Part shown: positions 1 to 9,179 of the stretch, one piece after another
How the letters are laid out: every line of letters begins with the position of its first letter
How positions within the stretch are numbered: the first letter of the stretch is position 1
From: Streptomyces sp. NBC_00178
GTDB taxonomy: Bacteria; Actinomycetota; Actinomycetes; Streptomycetales; Streptomycetaceae
Assembly: GCF_036206005.1 (NCBI RefSeq)
Contig: NZ_CP108143.1
Location: forward strand, 6,353,501-6,417,500
Direction: 5' to 3'
DNA length: 64,000 nt
Notes under the pieces: generated by a model
Seen by the model: the letters and a program-made list of their open reading frames with translations, nothing else
Databases searched by the model: none
Told to the model about the DNA's origin: nothing
Translations under genes and position numbers: made by a program

Positions 1-1774
1 TCATCGAGAAGTCCCCGTACTGCCTGGCCGGGAACCACAGCATCCCCATGCCGTCCACGGTGGTGGAGCTGGTGATGGAGCCGTCCGCGGTGTTCAGCCC
101 GAACTTCCCGCCACCGACCTGCTCCCACTTCGCGAGGGACGCGGCCGTGCCGTCGAAGAGCTTGGTGTAGCCCTCGTCCTGGCCCGGCTTGCCGATGCCG
201 GACTGCTTGGCCGCCTTGTAGATCTTCTTGTGCTCACGGGTGTCGACGACACCGTCGGTGAGCAGCTTGTCCAGGACCTTGTCGACGTGCTTGAGGAACA
301 GCGCGTGCGACGACCAGTCCTTCTCGTCCTCGATCAGCTCGTTGATCGTGCAGCGGTTGCCGGTGAGCCGGTTGGGGACTCCCGAGTCGACCGTTCCGAC
401 GATGACGGTGAGCCGCTCGTCGTACTCGGGGCAGTTGGGCGGCGGGACTCCGCCGCTCTCCGCGATGGTGAACGAGGACTGCTTCGCAGTGGAGGTGTTG
501 CCGGCCTTGTCCGTCGCCCGGTGGGCGAAGGTGTGGTAGCCGACACGGTCCACGATGACGGGGGTGGTGTACGCCAGGTACGGACCGCCGTCGAGGGAGT
601 ACTCGACCTTGGCCACACCCGAATCCGCGTCCGTCGCGGTGACCGTGGCCTTGGCGCTCGTGATGAACGCGCCGTCCGAGTTCTTGTCGCCCGTCACCGT
701 CACGGAGGTCACCGGCGCCGTCTTGTCCTGCGACGGCGGCTCCACGACCTTGAAGTCGGCGGACTTCTCGGCCGCCACGTTGCCCGACTTGTCGGTGGCG
801 CGGTAGCGGACGGTGTGCGAGCCCACCTCGTGCACCATGACGGGAGCGGTGTACGCCTTCCAGGCGCCGTCGGCCCCGAGGGCGTACTCGATGGTGTTGA
901 CGCCCGAGCCGGTGTCGGACGCGGTCACGGTGACCGTGGCCATGCCGAGGTACGCGCCGGAGGCGTCCTTCTCGCCCGAGACGGTCGCCGAGGTCTCCGG
1001 CGGCGTCTTGTCGTCCGTCGGGGGCGCGGCCACCGCGAAGTCGACGGACTTCTCGGCGGCGGCGTTGCCCGCCTTGTCGGTGGCGCGGTAGCGGATCTTG
1101 TGGGTGCCCACCTCGTTCACCACGACCGGCGTGGTGTACGGCTGCCACGCGCCGTCGGCCCCGACGGCGTACTCGACGGTGTCCACGCCGGAACCCGTGT
1201 CGGTGGCGGCGACGGCGACCGTCGCCTGGCCGATGTACGCGCCGTCGGCGTTCTTGTCACCGGTCACGGTCGCCGAGGTCTCGGGAGCGGCCGTGTCCTC
1301 GCCGCTGCCCTCGGTCACCGTCAGGATGCCCTGCATCGACCCGTGGCCCGGCATCGTGCAGTGGTAGAAGTACCGTCCCGGCGTCAGGGTCACCTGGACG
1401 CTGTGCTTGCCGCCCTCGGAGTCACTGGGGTTGGCCAGGATGTTGACCGCGACGTCGTTGTTGAACTCCACGTCCGACACGCTGAAGGTCAGCGTGTGCG
1501 GCATGCCCGTGGTGTTCCCGGTGGCCGCGCTGTTCTCGAACACGAGCGTCGCGGCGCCGGCCACCGCGGTCTTGGGCGCCGACAGATAGCGGTCGATGGG
1601 GTCGCCCGCGGTCCAGGTCAGGACCTGGTCGGCCGCGGCCGACGCCCGGTCGTCCTCCCGTCCGTACGCCGCTGTCGAAGCCAGCCCGAGGACCATCAGG
1701 AACGAGCCGAACAGGGCGAGCCACCAGTGTGCGGGCCCGTACCGCTGCCGGGCGAGGAGCATGGGTCGTCTCAC
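1..1774 (-). CDS. Cupredoxin / three Ig-like repeats / DUF1080 secreted protein (3' end outside window)
   Basis: The minus-strand frame is open from 1774 to the left edge, so the C-terminus is missing. Read from GTG 1774, an uncleaved or cleaved signal segment (about 17-40) is followed by a plastocyanin-like domain (about 50-155). It has the type-1 copper ligands: His in MPHTLTF (about 91) and Cys-X4-His-X2-Met in HCTMPGHGSM (about 139-147). Three tandem Ig-like (OmpL47-type) repeats of about 95 residues follow (161-440), each ending near YRATDKAGN. From about 533 a DUF1080 (3-keto-disaccharide hydrolase-like, concanavalin fold) domain begins (LFDGT, LWFPARQYGDFSM). The start overlaps the stop of the ThuA/sorbosone-dehydrogenase gene by GTGA, so the two are translationally coupled; ATG 1762 is the alternative. 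Inferred role: extracellular sugar binding or hydrolysis with electron transfer. Confidence 0.85.
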   Translation of the reverse strand, partial: MRRPMLLARQRYGPAHWWLALFGSFLMVLGLASTAAYGREDDRASAAADQVLTWTAGDPIDRYLSAPKTAVAGAATLVFENSAATGNTTGMPHTLTFSVSDVEFNNDVAVNILANPSDSEGGKHSVQVTLTPGRYFYHCTMPGHGSMQGILTVTEGSGEDTAAPETSATVTGDKNADGAYIGQATVAVAATDTGSGVDTVEYAVGADGAWQPYTTPVVVNEVGTHKIRYRATDKAGNAAAEKSVDFAVAAPPTDDKTPPETSATVSGEKDASGAYLGMATVTVTASDTGSGVNTIEYALGADGAWKAYTAPVMVHEVGSHTVRYRATDKSGNVAAEKSADFKVVEPPSQDKTAPVTSVTVTGDKNSDGAFITSAKATVTATDADSGVAKVEYSLDGGPYLAYTTPVIVDRVGYHTFAHRATDKAGNTSTAKQSSFTIAESGGVPPPNCPEYDERLTVIVGTVDSGVPNRLTGNRCTINELIEDEKDWSSHALFLKHVDKVLDKLLTDGVVDTREHKKIYKAAKQSGIGKPGQDEGYTKLFDGTAASLAKWEQVGGGKFGLNTADGSITSSTTVDGMGMLWFPARQYGDFSM

Positions 1775-4266
1775 TGAGCTGCCGCCTTCCTGGCCAGGTC
1801 TGCGGCGGCCGGGGTCGGGCCGCCGCCCTTGTAGGTCACGCGCCACAGCGCGGACTTGGAGTCGGAGGTGAAGAATCCGCGACCGTAGTCCAGGACGTAG
1901 AGCGAGCCGTCCGGGGCGAACTTCCAGTCCATCAGGTTGCGGATACCGGTCGCGCCGACCGGGATGATCTTCTTCAGGGATTCGGCGTGCGTGGGCAGGC
2001 CGCCCTTGCCGACGGTCTTCGGGTCGGTCAGCACGGCGTGGCGCGGCTGGGTGTCGTCGTAGAAGTCACCGACGAACCACTTCCCGTCCCAGTACGAGGG
2101 CCACTTGGCCTCGCTGGTGCTCGCCGCGTCGTAGCGGTACACGGGGCCGTTCATCGTGGCCTGGCCGCCGCCCTTGAGCCAGGGGAGGAGCTGCTTCTGG
2201 TCCTCGACCTTGTAGCTCGGGATGCCGTTGGCGTCACGCGGGTAGTCGACGCCGCCGCCCTGGGGCGAGTACCAGATGGTGTTCGACGTGATCGGCGGCA
2301 GCTTGACCAGGCCGTCGTTGTTCGGCGACTCGTTCCTCGGCGCGTCGCAGTTGTACCAGCCGAGCGGCTTGGACGGGTCGGGCAGGTTGCGGTCCCGGTA
2401 GGGCTGCTTGTTGCCCATGCAGTACGGCCAGCCGTGGTTGCCGGCCTTGGTGATCGCGGCGAACGTGTCGTACTTCGCCGGACCCCAGGTCGTGCTCGGG
2501 GCACCGGCGTCGGGGCCGACCCAGCCCGCGTACAGCGTGTCCGTCGACTTGTCGATGGAGATACGTGCCGGGTTGCGCACGCCCATCACATAGATCTCGC
2601 CGCGGGTCTTTCCGCCGCCCTCGTCGGGCTCCTTGCCGGTGAACAGGTTGCCCTGCGGCAGGGTGTACGTGCCGTCGTCCTCCGGGTGGATCCGCAGGAT
2701 CTTCCCGTTGAGGTTGTTGGTGTTGCCCGCGGTGCGCCGGGCGTCCGCGAAGGACACGCCCTTGTAATTCGGCTGCGGGTTGTTGCCGGAGTAACCATCG
2801 CTGAAACCGGACGAGTTGTTGTCACCGGTGGCGATGTAGAGGTTCTCCTTGGAGTCCCACGCCATGCCGCCGCCCGCGTGGCAGCAGCTGTGGATCTGGA
2901 CCGGCCAGGACAGCAGCACCTTCTCCGACGCCAGGTCCAGCTTGTTCGTGGCCTGGTCGAAGGTGAAGCGCGATACCTGACGCACCGCCATCTGCTTGTC
3001 GCGGTCGATCTTCGCGTGCGGGGTGTAGTGCAGGTACACCCAGCCGTTGGTGGCGAAGTCCGGGTCCAGCTCGATGCCGAGCAGACCCTCCTCCACCTTG
3101 ACCAGCTCGTCGCCGCCGCCCTTGTTGCCGAAGATGCTCAGCCGGCCGGCCAGGGTGACCTTCTTCGTCGCCGGGTCGTAGACGTGGATCTCACCCCAGC
3201 CCTTGCCGACGTCGGGGTTGTTCCAGTCGGTGACCACGGGCACGCTGCTGTCCGCGCCGCCGCGCCCGATGTAGAAGACCCGCCCGTCCTTCGCCGTCAC
3301 CAGGCCGTGGGGCTCGCCGATCTGGTCGTTCGCACCGGGCTGGTTGGGCTGGGTGAGGCGCTCGGCCGTGTAGTTGGAGTCGATCGTGGCCTTGCAGTCG
3401 GCCTGCGAGAGGCGGCTCGTCCAGGCCAGGGCGCCGCGCAGGTGGTCACGGAAGTCCGTCTCGGCGAAGCTCGCCGCCGTACCGCCCATGGCGGTGTAGA
3501 ACGACCGGCCGCCGTCGTAGTCGCGGCACCAGGAGACCGGGTGGTCCCAGCCGTTGGCGCTCTTGCCCGGGGTGTAGGTGAGCTCGCGGACCCGGGCCAC
3601 GGTGTGCACGGCGCCGGACGGGTTGGTCTTCCAGTTCAGCCAGGTGTCCGGACGCTTCCACTCCAGCGGGAGGTTCTTCGTCGCCGGGTGCTGCCGGTCG
3701 CCGATCTCCACGGTGGCGCGCTGGACGGCCGTGGGGCTGTCCGCCGCGGGGCGGGCGCCGACGAGGCCGGTGAACCAGTCGGAGTACGGCTCGGTGCGCG
3801 CCGCGTCGTGGATGCCGAGGAAGCCGCCGCCGGCCTCCATGTACGCCTCCAGACCCGCTTCCTGCTCCGGGTCGAGGACGTCACCGCCGCCCGTCAGGAA
3901 GACGACGGCGTTGTACTTGCCGAGCTGCTTGCCGTTGGTGAAGACCCCGGCGTCGTCGGTGGCCACGGTCTTGAACCGCCCGGCCTCCGGACCGCTGAGC
4001 CCGATCTTCTCGATGGCCGCGATCCCCGCGTCGACGGTCGGCGACTCGTCGCCGGCCGAGGCGTGGAACACCAGCACCTTGACGTTGGCCCCGCCCGGCG
4101 GCGAAGGAAGGGACAACGTTGTCGCCATCCGTTCCTTCAACCCCGGATCCGGATACGGGCTCGCGGTGGCGTTCCCGCCCAGCAGGGACGCGGTCAGGGC
4201 CCCGATCCCCACGGCCGCCGCGATACCGCGGCGCGATCTGGACCTGTGATGTGGTGTGCGCTGCAT
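1771..4266 (-). CDS. ThuA domain + glucose/sorbosone dehydrogenase-like secreted protein
   Basis: About 831 residues. An Arg-rich leader plus hydrophobic stretch (residues 5-40) suggests export. Residues about 60-275 form a ThuA (class I glutamine-amidotransferase-like, trehalose-utilisation) domain starting [15 protein letters not shown]. Residues about 300-810 form a six-bladed glucose/sorbosone dehydrogenase domain ([21 protein letters not shown] region, [21 protein letters not shown]-like blade motifs). This family oxidises sugars, some members with PQQ; the cofactor here is not shown. ATG 4266 is preferred because AGAGGGG lies 11 nt upstream, while the in-frame GTG 4278 has no room for a ribosome binding site. 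It is coupled to the downstream cupredoxin/DUF1080 gene and divergent from the small laccase. Confidence 0.9.
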   Translation of the reverse strand: MQRTPHHRSRSRRGIAAAVGIGALTASLLGGNATASPYPDPGLKERMATTLSLPSPPGGANVKVLVFHASAGDESPTVDAGIAAIEKIGLSGPEAGRFKTVATDDAGVFTNGKQLGKYNAVVFLTGGGDVLDPEQEAGLEAYMEAGGGFLGIHDAARTEPYSDWFTGLVGARPAADSPTAVQRATVEIGDRQHPATKNLPLEWKRPDTWLNWKTNPSGAVHTVARVRELTYTPGKSANGWDHPVSWCRDYDGGRSFYTAMGGTAASFAETDFRDHLRGALAWTSRLSQADCKATIDSNYTAERLTQPNQPGANDQIGEPHGLVTAKDGRVFYIGRGGADSSVPVVTDWNNPDVGKGWGEIHVYDPATKKVTLAGRLSIFGNKGGGDELVKVEEGLLGIELDPDFATNGWVYLHYTPHAKIDRDKQMAVRQVSRFTFDQATNKLDLASEKVLLSWPVQIHSCCHAGGGMAWDSKENLYIATGDNNSSGFSDGYSGNNPQPNYKGVSFADARRTAGNTNNLNGKILRIHPEDDGTYTLPQGNLFTGKEPDEGGGKTRGEIYVMGVRNPARISIDKSTDTLYAGWVGPDAGAPSTTWGPAKYDTFAAITKAGNHGWPYCMGNKQPYRDRNLPDPSKPLGWYNCDAPRNESPNNDGLVKLPPITSNTIWYSPQGGGVDYPRDANGIPSYKVEDQKQLLPWLKGGGQATMNGPVYRYDAASTSEAKWPSYWDGKWFVGDFYDDTQPRHAVLTDPKTVGKGGLPTHAESLKKIIPVGATGIRNLMDWKFAPDGSLYVLDYGRGFFTSDSKSALWRVTYKGGGPTPAAADLARKAAAQ

Positions 4267-4498
4267 GTGGTCACCCACCCCTCTTGGTCGCTTCTCCGGT
4301 CACACTTCCGTCACCGCACCTCTGCGGTCACTGCGACAGCGCACGAAGCTAGACCTCTTTTCGCGGCTCGCCAATAGGTATGGCAGCAATCGAACGAACT
4401 TTGTCCTGAGTGTGGATAAACGAGGTTCCCCCGGCTACCGTGTGGGCCGTCCAGGGGGTGCAGTGCGTCAGTTTCCGTATCTCAGTGGGGAGTTCGAC

Positions 4499-5488
4499 AT
4501 GGACCGAAGGACCTTCAACCGCCGGATGCTCGTGGGTGGCGGCGTCGCGGCCGCGACCGGGGTGACATCGATGTCACTGGGGGCGGTCCAGGCCACATCG
4601 GCGGAGAACCCGGCGAAGACCGCGCCCGCCGGGGGAGCCGTACGCCATCTCAAGCTGTACGCCGAGAAGCTGGCGGACGGGACCATGGGCTACGGCTTCG
4701 AGAAGGGCAAGGCGTCGGTCCCCGGCCCGCTCATCGAGATCGTCGAGGGCGACACGCTGCACATCGAATTCGAGAACACCACGGACGTCGACGCGAGTCT
4801 CCACGTCCACGGGGTGGACTACGACATCGCCAGCGACGGCACCCGCATGAACCGGAGCCACGTCGAACCCGGCGGCACGCGCACCTACACCTGGCGCACC
4901 CACGCCCCCGGCCGCCGCAAGGACGGCACCTGGCAGGCGGGCAGCGCGGGTTACTGGCACTACCACGACCACGTCGTCGGCACCGACCACGGCACCGGGG
5001 GCATCCGCAAGGGCCTGTACGGGCCGCTCGTCGTGCGCCGCAAGGGCGACGTCCTGCCCGACAAGACCATCACGATCGTCTTCAACGACATGACGATCAA
5101 CAACAAGGCGGCCCACGAGGCCCCGAACTTCGAGGCGACGGTGGGCGACCGGGTCGAGGTCGTCATGATCACGCACGGCGAGTACTACCACACGTTCCAC
5201 ATCCACGGGCACCGCTGGGCCGACAACCGGACGGGCCTGCTCACCGGCCCGGACGACCCCAGCCGCGTCGTCGACACGAAGATCTGCGGGCCCGCCGAGT
5301 CCTTCGGCTTCCAGGTCATCGCGGGCGAACACGTGGGGGCGGGGGCCTGGATGTACCACTGCCACGTCCAGAGCCACTCCGACATGGGGATGGCCGGGCT
5401 GCTGCTGGTCGCCAAGGCCGACGGCACGGTCCCCGGATACGACCCGCCGCACCACGCCGCCGAAGCGGCCGGCGAGCACGAGCACTGA
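4499..5488 (+). CDS. Small laccase (two-domain multicopper oxidase), Tat-exported
   Basis: 329 residues, the size of actinobacterial small laccases. The N-terminus [14 protein letters not shown] is a twin-arginine signal. Copper ligand motifs are all present: HVHG (about 102-105), WHYHDH (about 153-158), HTFHIHGH (about 231-237) and [12 protein letters not shown] (about 287-297), giving the type 1 and the trinuclear sites. The family oxidises phenols and reduces oxygen to water as a trimer. GGGGAG stands just before ATG 4499. The gene is divergent from the ThuA/sorbosone dehydrogenase gene over a 232-nt intergenic region and is followed by a hairpin at 5560-5600, so it is probably monocistronic. 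Confidence 0.95.
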   Translation: MDRRTFNRRMLVGGGVAAATGVTSMSLGAVQATSAENPAKTAPAGGAVRHLKLYAEKLADGTMGYGFEKGKASVPGPLIEIVEGDTLHIEFENTTDVDASLHVHGVDYDIASDGTRMNRSHVEPGGTRTYTWRTHAPGRRKDGTWQAGSAGYWHYHDHVVGTDHGTGGIRKGLYGPLVVRRKGDVLPDKTITIVFNDMTINNKAAHEAPNFEATVGDRVEVVMITHGEYYHTFHIHGHRWADNRTGLLTGPDDPSRVVDTKICGPAESFGFQVIAGEHVGAGAWMYHCHVQSHSDMGMAGLLLVAKADGTVPGYDPPHHAAEAAGEHEH

Positions 5489-5559
5489 CGGCCGCGGAGC
5501 TGCCGGCGCGCTCCCGCCGGGTGCGGGCCTGACGGCGGCCCGTGCGGGACGCGCCGGCG

Positions 5560-5600
5560 GTCCCGGAGGTGCGACGGGCACCCGCCCGCACCTCCGGGAC
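5560..5600. terminator. Hairpin after small laccase
   Basis: A perfect 14-bp inverted repeat (GTCCCGGAGGTGCG at 5560-5573 and its complement at 5587-5600) with a 13-nt loop lies 71 nt after the laccase stop. It has no T-run, which is usual in high-GC actinomycetes. Confidence 0.65.
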
Positions 5601-5712
5601 GCGGGCGCGGCGGGGCTGCGGTCCTCGGCGCCCGGTGCAAGACTCGGAGGGGGTGGGAACGCCCGTGCCACGAGGCGCGCGGGTACACGTGCACACGCCC
5701 GAGGAGCACACC

Positions 5713-6504
5713 ATGCTCGACCCGTCCTTCGAGACCGGCGCCCCCAACTGGATCGACCTGGGCACCCCCGACATCGACGTGGCCACGGCCTTCTACCGGG
5801 GCCTCTTCGGCTGGGAGCTGGTGCCCGGCGGCCCCGAGACCGGGGGGTACGGCACGTACCGGCTGAGGGACAGGACGGTCGCGGGCGTCATGACCGTGTC
5901 CGAGGAGCAGGGCAAGCCCGCGTGGTCCGTCTACTTCCAGACCCCCGACGCGGACGCCACGGCGCGGACGGTCGAGCAGGCAGGCGGCACCGCCGCGTTC
6001 GCTCCGATGGACGTACTGGACTACGGGCGCATGGGTGGCTTCACCGACAGTGCGGGCGCCTATTTCGGAGTGTGGCAGCCCGGCACGAACACCGGACTCG
6101 GCATGATCATGGAGCCGGGCGCACTGATCTGGTCCGAGCTCTACACCCCCGACGTGCCGGCTGCGGCCGCCTTCTTCCACACGGTCTTCGGATGGCAGAC
6201 CGGGGCGATGCAGTATCCCGGCGGCTCGTACACCATGATCCGTCCCGCCGGCACCGAGGACGACACGTCGTCGTTCGGCGGGCTCGTGCCGCTCGACCAG
6301 GCGAAGGCCGGAGCCGCGGCCGGACCGCACTGGCTGCCGTACTTCGCGGTCGAGGACGTCGACGCGACGGTCGCCGCCGCGGAGCGGCTGGGCGGCGCGG
6401 TGACGATGGCCGCCACCGACGTCCAGCAGGTCGGCCGGATCGCCGGCCTCGCCGACCCGGCGGGCGCGGCGTTCGCGGTCATCAAGCCCGCACCGATGAC
6501 CTGA
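5713..6504 (+). CDS. VOC (glyoxalase/bleomycin resistance) family protein, two domains
   Basis: 263 residues with two tandem vicinal-oxygen-chelate modules. The first (about 10-118) has WIDLGTPDIDVATAFYRGLFGWEL; the second (about 128-260) has WSELYTPDVPAAAAFFHTVFGW and ends with GLADPAGAAFAVIKP. This arrangement is typical of Streptomyces hydroxylase/glyoxalase-like proteins of unknown substrate. GAGGAG six nt before ATG 5713 fixes the start. It stands alone, downstream of the laccase terminator. No catalytic assignment can be made from sequence alone. Confidence 0.88.
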   Translation: MLDPSFETGAPNWIDLGTPDIDVATAFYRGLFGWELVPGGPETGGYGTYRLRDRTVAGVMTVSEEQGKPAWSVYFQTPDADATARTVEQAGGTAAFAPMDVLDYGRMGGFTDSAGAYFGVWQPGTNTGLGMIMEPGALIWSELYTPDVPAAAAFFHTVFGWQTGAMQYPGGSYTMIRPAGTEDDTSSFGGLVPLDQAKAGAAAGPHWLPYFAVEDVDATVAAAERLGGAVTMAATDVQQVGRIAGLADPAGAAFAVIKPAPMT

Positions 6505-6570
6505 CCGTGCACGGGCCGCCGTCAGCGATCGTTGATCACCTGTTTATCGCGACAGGGCACCGTGTCTTCC

Positions 6571-6825
6571 ATGCCGATCAACATCACGACGACCGAAGAG
6601 CTCCCCTGGCAGGAGACGGCGCTGTGCGCCCAGGCCGGGCCCGAGTTCTTCTTCCCCGCACCCGGAAGCTCCACCCGCGAGGCAAAGCAGCTGTGCAACG
6701 CCTGTGAGGGCCGTACGGCCTGCCTCGAGTACGCACTCACCCACGACGAGCGCTTCGGCGTCTGGGGCGGGCTCTCCGAGAAGGAGCGGGAGCGCATGCG
6801 CAGAGGCCGCCGCGACGCGGGCTGA
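6571..6825 (+). CDS. WhiB-family (Wbl) iron-sulfur transcription regulator
   Basis: 84 residues from ATG 6571. The four cluster cysteines are Cys19, Cys42, Cys45 and Cys51 (C-X22-C-X2-C-X5-C), followed by GVWGG (63-67) and a basic tail ERMRRGRRDAG, the complete Wbl signature. Such proteins bind a [4Fe-4S] cluster and act with the principal sigma factor on development, redox or antibiotic-resistance genes. GTG 6562 (three codons upstream, AGGG nearby) is an equally possible start. It is convergent with the chitosanase gene and has no obvious partner. Which Wbl paralogue this is cannot be decided here. Confidence 0.93.
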   Translation: MPINITTTEELPWQETALCAQAGPEFFFPAPGSSTREAKQLCNACEGRTACLEYALTHDERFGVWGGLSEKERERMRRGRRDAG

Positions 6826-6913
6826 CCGCGCACCGCACACGGCCGGGACCGCCGCGACGCGGGCCGCCGGCCGCGACCGGCTCCCGTAGCCGGGCGGCAC
6901 CTCGGCGACCCGG

Positions 6914-7822
6914 TCAGTCCAGGCGGAAGGTCTCGCCGTACACCCGCCACACCAGCGGCTTCTCCAGGCCGAGGTTTCCCGCGCGCAGGAACACCCGCTG
7001 CGCGGTGTCGATCCGGGTCGTGTCGCGCTGCACCTTCCGCGCCTTGATCGCCGACCTGCTCGCGTCGAGGAAGGCGTTCAGGTACGCCTTCTCGTCGCCG
7101 CCCTCCGCGACCGTGTCCGCGGAGGCCGTCGCGGCGTCCCGGATGCCGTAGAAGCCGTCGGCCTCGACACCGGGCCCGTGCAGCACCATCGCGTCGTAGT
7201 AGACGAACTGCCCCAGGGTGCCGAGGCCGTCCAGCTTCGCCAGCCGGACCGCGGGATCGAAGTACAGCTCGTCGCGCGTGCGGTCCTGCGCCTCCCGGAA
7301 CGCCGGTTCGCCGGCGGCCTGGTGCCACGCGTCGGTGAAGCCGGGATCCAGCCCCTCGTGCGAGTCGCTCCCGTCCACCTTGCGGAGGGCGGGGAGGAAA
7401 CGTGCGAGCGGATTGTCCGGATGGCCCTTCGTGTACGACTCGACCAGGTGCAGCATGTCGCCGGTGCCGGAGCAGAAACCGATGATCCCCGCCGTGTAGC
7501 CGGTGCCGTCGCCGATGTCGTCGATCGCCCCGTACCGGCTGCGCCAGTCCAGGGTGGACGCCTCGGCGCTGGACACCAGCCGGGACGCGGTCTCCTTCAT
7601 CGCGGGAGCGGCGAGACCGGGCGGCACTGAGGCGATCCGCTCCGCGTCCGCGGCCTCGTCCGACCCCTGTCCCGGCCGGGGCGTTGCGGTGGTCCCGCCG
7701 GTGGCTCCCGTGGCGGCCTGCCCGACCACGGTGGGCGCCTCGGAGTCGCCGTGGTTGAGCACGATCGAAGCGACGATGGCAAGGGGTGCACCGAAGAGAA
7801 CCAGACGCGTCACGGATTTCAC
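6914..7822 (-). CDS. Secreted GH46 chitosanase
   Basis: 302 residues from GTG 7822. A short basic segment and hydrophobic core (VKSVTRLVLFGAPLAIVASI) form the signal. A Thr/Pro/Gly-rich linker precedes the catalytic domain (from about 65). Glu87 in SSAEAS and Asp105 in DDIGDGTGYT are 18 residues apart, the same spacing as the acid/base pair Glu22/Asp40 of the Streptomyces N174 enzyme, and TAGIIGF follows as in GH46. The enzyme cleaves beta-1,4 bonds in chitosan by inversion. There is no good ribosome binding site before GTG 7822, so the start is less sure than the family. It follows the desaturase gene after a hairpin at 7927-7958. Confidence 0.92.
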   Translation of the reverse strand: MKSVTRLVLFGAPLAIVASIVLNHGDSEAPTVVGQAATGATGGTTATPRPGQGSDEAADAERIASVPPGLAAPAMKETASRLVSSAEASTLDWRSRYGAIDDIGDGTGYTAGIIGFCSGTGDMLHLVESYTKGHPDNPLARFLPALRKVDGSDSHEGLDPGFTDAWHQAAGEPAFREAQDRTRDELYFDPAVRLAKLDGLGTLGQFVYYDAMVLHGPGVEADGFYGIRDAATASADTVAEGGDEKAYLNAFLDASRSAIKARKVQRDTTRIDTAQRVFLRAGNLGLEKPLVWRVYGETFRLD

Positions 7823-7926
7823 GCGGACAAGAATACGTTCGGTGAGGTCGTGCGGTGCGGTGCGGCCCGACCGGACGGGCGGCCCACCCCGCCCGCCGCA
7901 CGCCCCGGAAGGGCGGTTCAGCCGAA

Positions 7927-7958
7927 GAGGCGGCACACGCCGGAGCGTGCGCCGCCTC
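7927..7958 (-). terminator. Hairpin after acyl-ACP desaturase
   Basis: Arms 7927-7940 and 7945-7958 (14 bp with one wobble pair in the minus-strand RNA) enclose a CGGA loop, 75 nt after the desaturase stop and 105 nt before the chitosanase start. It probably separates the two transcripts. Confidence 0.65.
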
Positions 7959-8031
7959 TCGCCGCGCGGTTCGGGGAGCGGCCTCCGGGCCGGGAGCGGA
8001 CCGGTCCGGAGGGTGTCGGGTCGGGCGGCCG

Positions 8032-9006
8032 TCAGCCCTGTGCGCGGGCTGCCAGTCGGGCCTTGCGTGCGGCCAGCTTCTCGTCGAACTTCGACGCCTC
8101 GCTGTCCAGGCCGCTCATGTAGAGACCGAGTTCCTCCTGGGCCTTCAGGCCCTCGGGGCCGAGACCGTCGATGTCGAGCACCTTCAGGTAGCGCAGCACC
8201 GGCTGGATCACGTCGTCGTGGTGGATGCGCATGTTGTAGATCTCACCGATCGCCATCTGCGCGGCGGCCCGCTCGAATCCGGGCATCCCGTGACCGGGCA
8301 TGCGGAAGTTGACCACCACGTCCCGGACGGCCTCCATCGTCAGGTCCGGCGCGAGCTCGAACGCGGCGGCCAGCAGGTTGCGGTAGAAGACCATGTGCAG
8401 GTTCTCGTCGGTCGCGATACGCGCCAGCATGCGGTCGCAGACGGGGTCGCCCGACTGGTGGCCGGTGTTGCGGTGCGAGACGCGGGTCGCGAGTTCCTGG
8501 AAGGCGACGTACGCGACGGAGTGCAGCATGGAGTGGCGGTTGTCGGACTCGAAGCCCTCCGCCATGTGCGCCATGCGGAACTCCTCCAGCTTGTCCGGGT
8601 CCACGGCGCGGGAGGTGAGGAGGTAGTCACGCATCACGATGCCGTGCCTGCCCTCCTCCGCCGTCCAGCGGTGCACCCAGGTGCCCCAGGCGCCGTCACG
8701 CCCGAAGAGGGAGGCGATCTCGTGGTGGTAGCTGGGGAGGTTGTCCTCGGTCAGCAGGTTCACGACGAGGGCGATCCGCCCGATGTCGGTGACCTTGGAC
8801 TGGCTGGACTCCCACGCCTCGCCGTCCTCGAAGACGCCGGGGAAGTTCCGGCCGTCGGAGAACGGGACGTACTCGTGGGGCATCCACGCCTTGGCGACCT
8901 TGAGATGGCGGTTCAGTTCCTTCTCCACCACCTCCTCCAGCGCGTACAGCAGCTGGGCGTCTGTCCACGCCTTCGAACTGCCGAGGTGGGGAGAGGTGAT
9001 CGTCAC
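8032..9006 (-). CDS. Acyl-[acyl-carrier-protein] desaturase (diiron)
   Basis: 324 residues, ferritin-like diiron family. The two E-X2-H iron ligand motifs are EEGRH (about 116-120) and DENLH (about 200-204), with outer-helix glutamates in the N-terminal VVEKELNRHLK region. The enzyme introduces a double bond into acyl-ACP with oxygen and reduced ferredoxin, making unsaturated membrane fatty acids. Start ATG 9006 is supported by CAGGAG upstream. The promoter region carries three copies of a CCTACG half-site (9030-9066), so expression is probably controlled by a TetR-type fatty-acid sensor. A hairpin follows the gene. Confidence 0.93.
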   Translation of the reverse strand: MTITSPHLGSSKAWTDAQLLYALEEVVEKELNRHLKVAKAWMPHEYVPFSDGRNFPGVFEDGEAWESSQSKVTDIGRIALVVNLLTEDNLPSYHHEIASLFGRDGAWGTWVHRWTAEEGRHGIVMRDYLLTSRAVDPDKLEEFRMAHMAEGFESDNRHSMLHSVAYVAFQELATRVSHRNTGHQSGDPVCDRMLARIATDENLHMVFYRNLLAAAFELAPDLTMEAVRDVVVNFRMPGHGMPGFERAAAQMAIGEIYNMRIHHDDVIQPVLRYLKVLDIDGLGPEGLKAQEELGLYMSGLDSEASKFDEKLAARKARLAARAQG

Positions 9007-9029
9007 GAGCGCTCCTGGGGACGGGAGAA

Positions 9030-9066
9030 TTACCTACGGCTTCGTAGGTTACGTGACCGTAGGTTA
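9030..9066. promoter_or_regulatory. Operator of the desaturase gene: three ACCTACG half-sites
   Basis: ACCTACG (9032-9038) and its complement CGTAGGT (9043-9049) form a perfect 7-bp inverted repeat around GCTT. A second copy CGTAGGTTA (9058-9066) repeats the half-site 9043-9051 with a 15-bp period. The array ends 24 bp upstream of the desaturase start and is much more AT-rich than its surroundings. The form suits a TetR-family lipid sensor; the protein is not identified here. Confidence 0.7.
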
Positions 9067-9179
9067 AGGCGGCGGTAAGGCCGCAGCCAAGCCCGGTCCT
9101 CGCACCGCTCGCTCACGTACGGTGATCAGGCCAGCTCAGTGGCCTGTGGTGGCCGCAAGACGGCCCTTTCATGCGTCTG

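Noticed and set aside
230-1777. 515-residue plus-strand open frame over the left-edge gene
   Set aside because: The minus strand encodes the cupredoxin/Ig-repeat/DUF1080 protein; the plus frame is Val/Arg/Gly-rich without motifs.
1729-4377. 882-residue plus-strand open frame opposite the ThuA/sorbosone dehydrogenase gene
   Set aside because: Composition is that of an antisense high-GC frame, and the minus strand holds the real domains.
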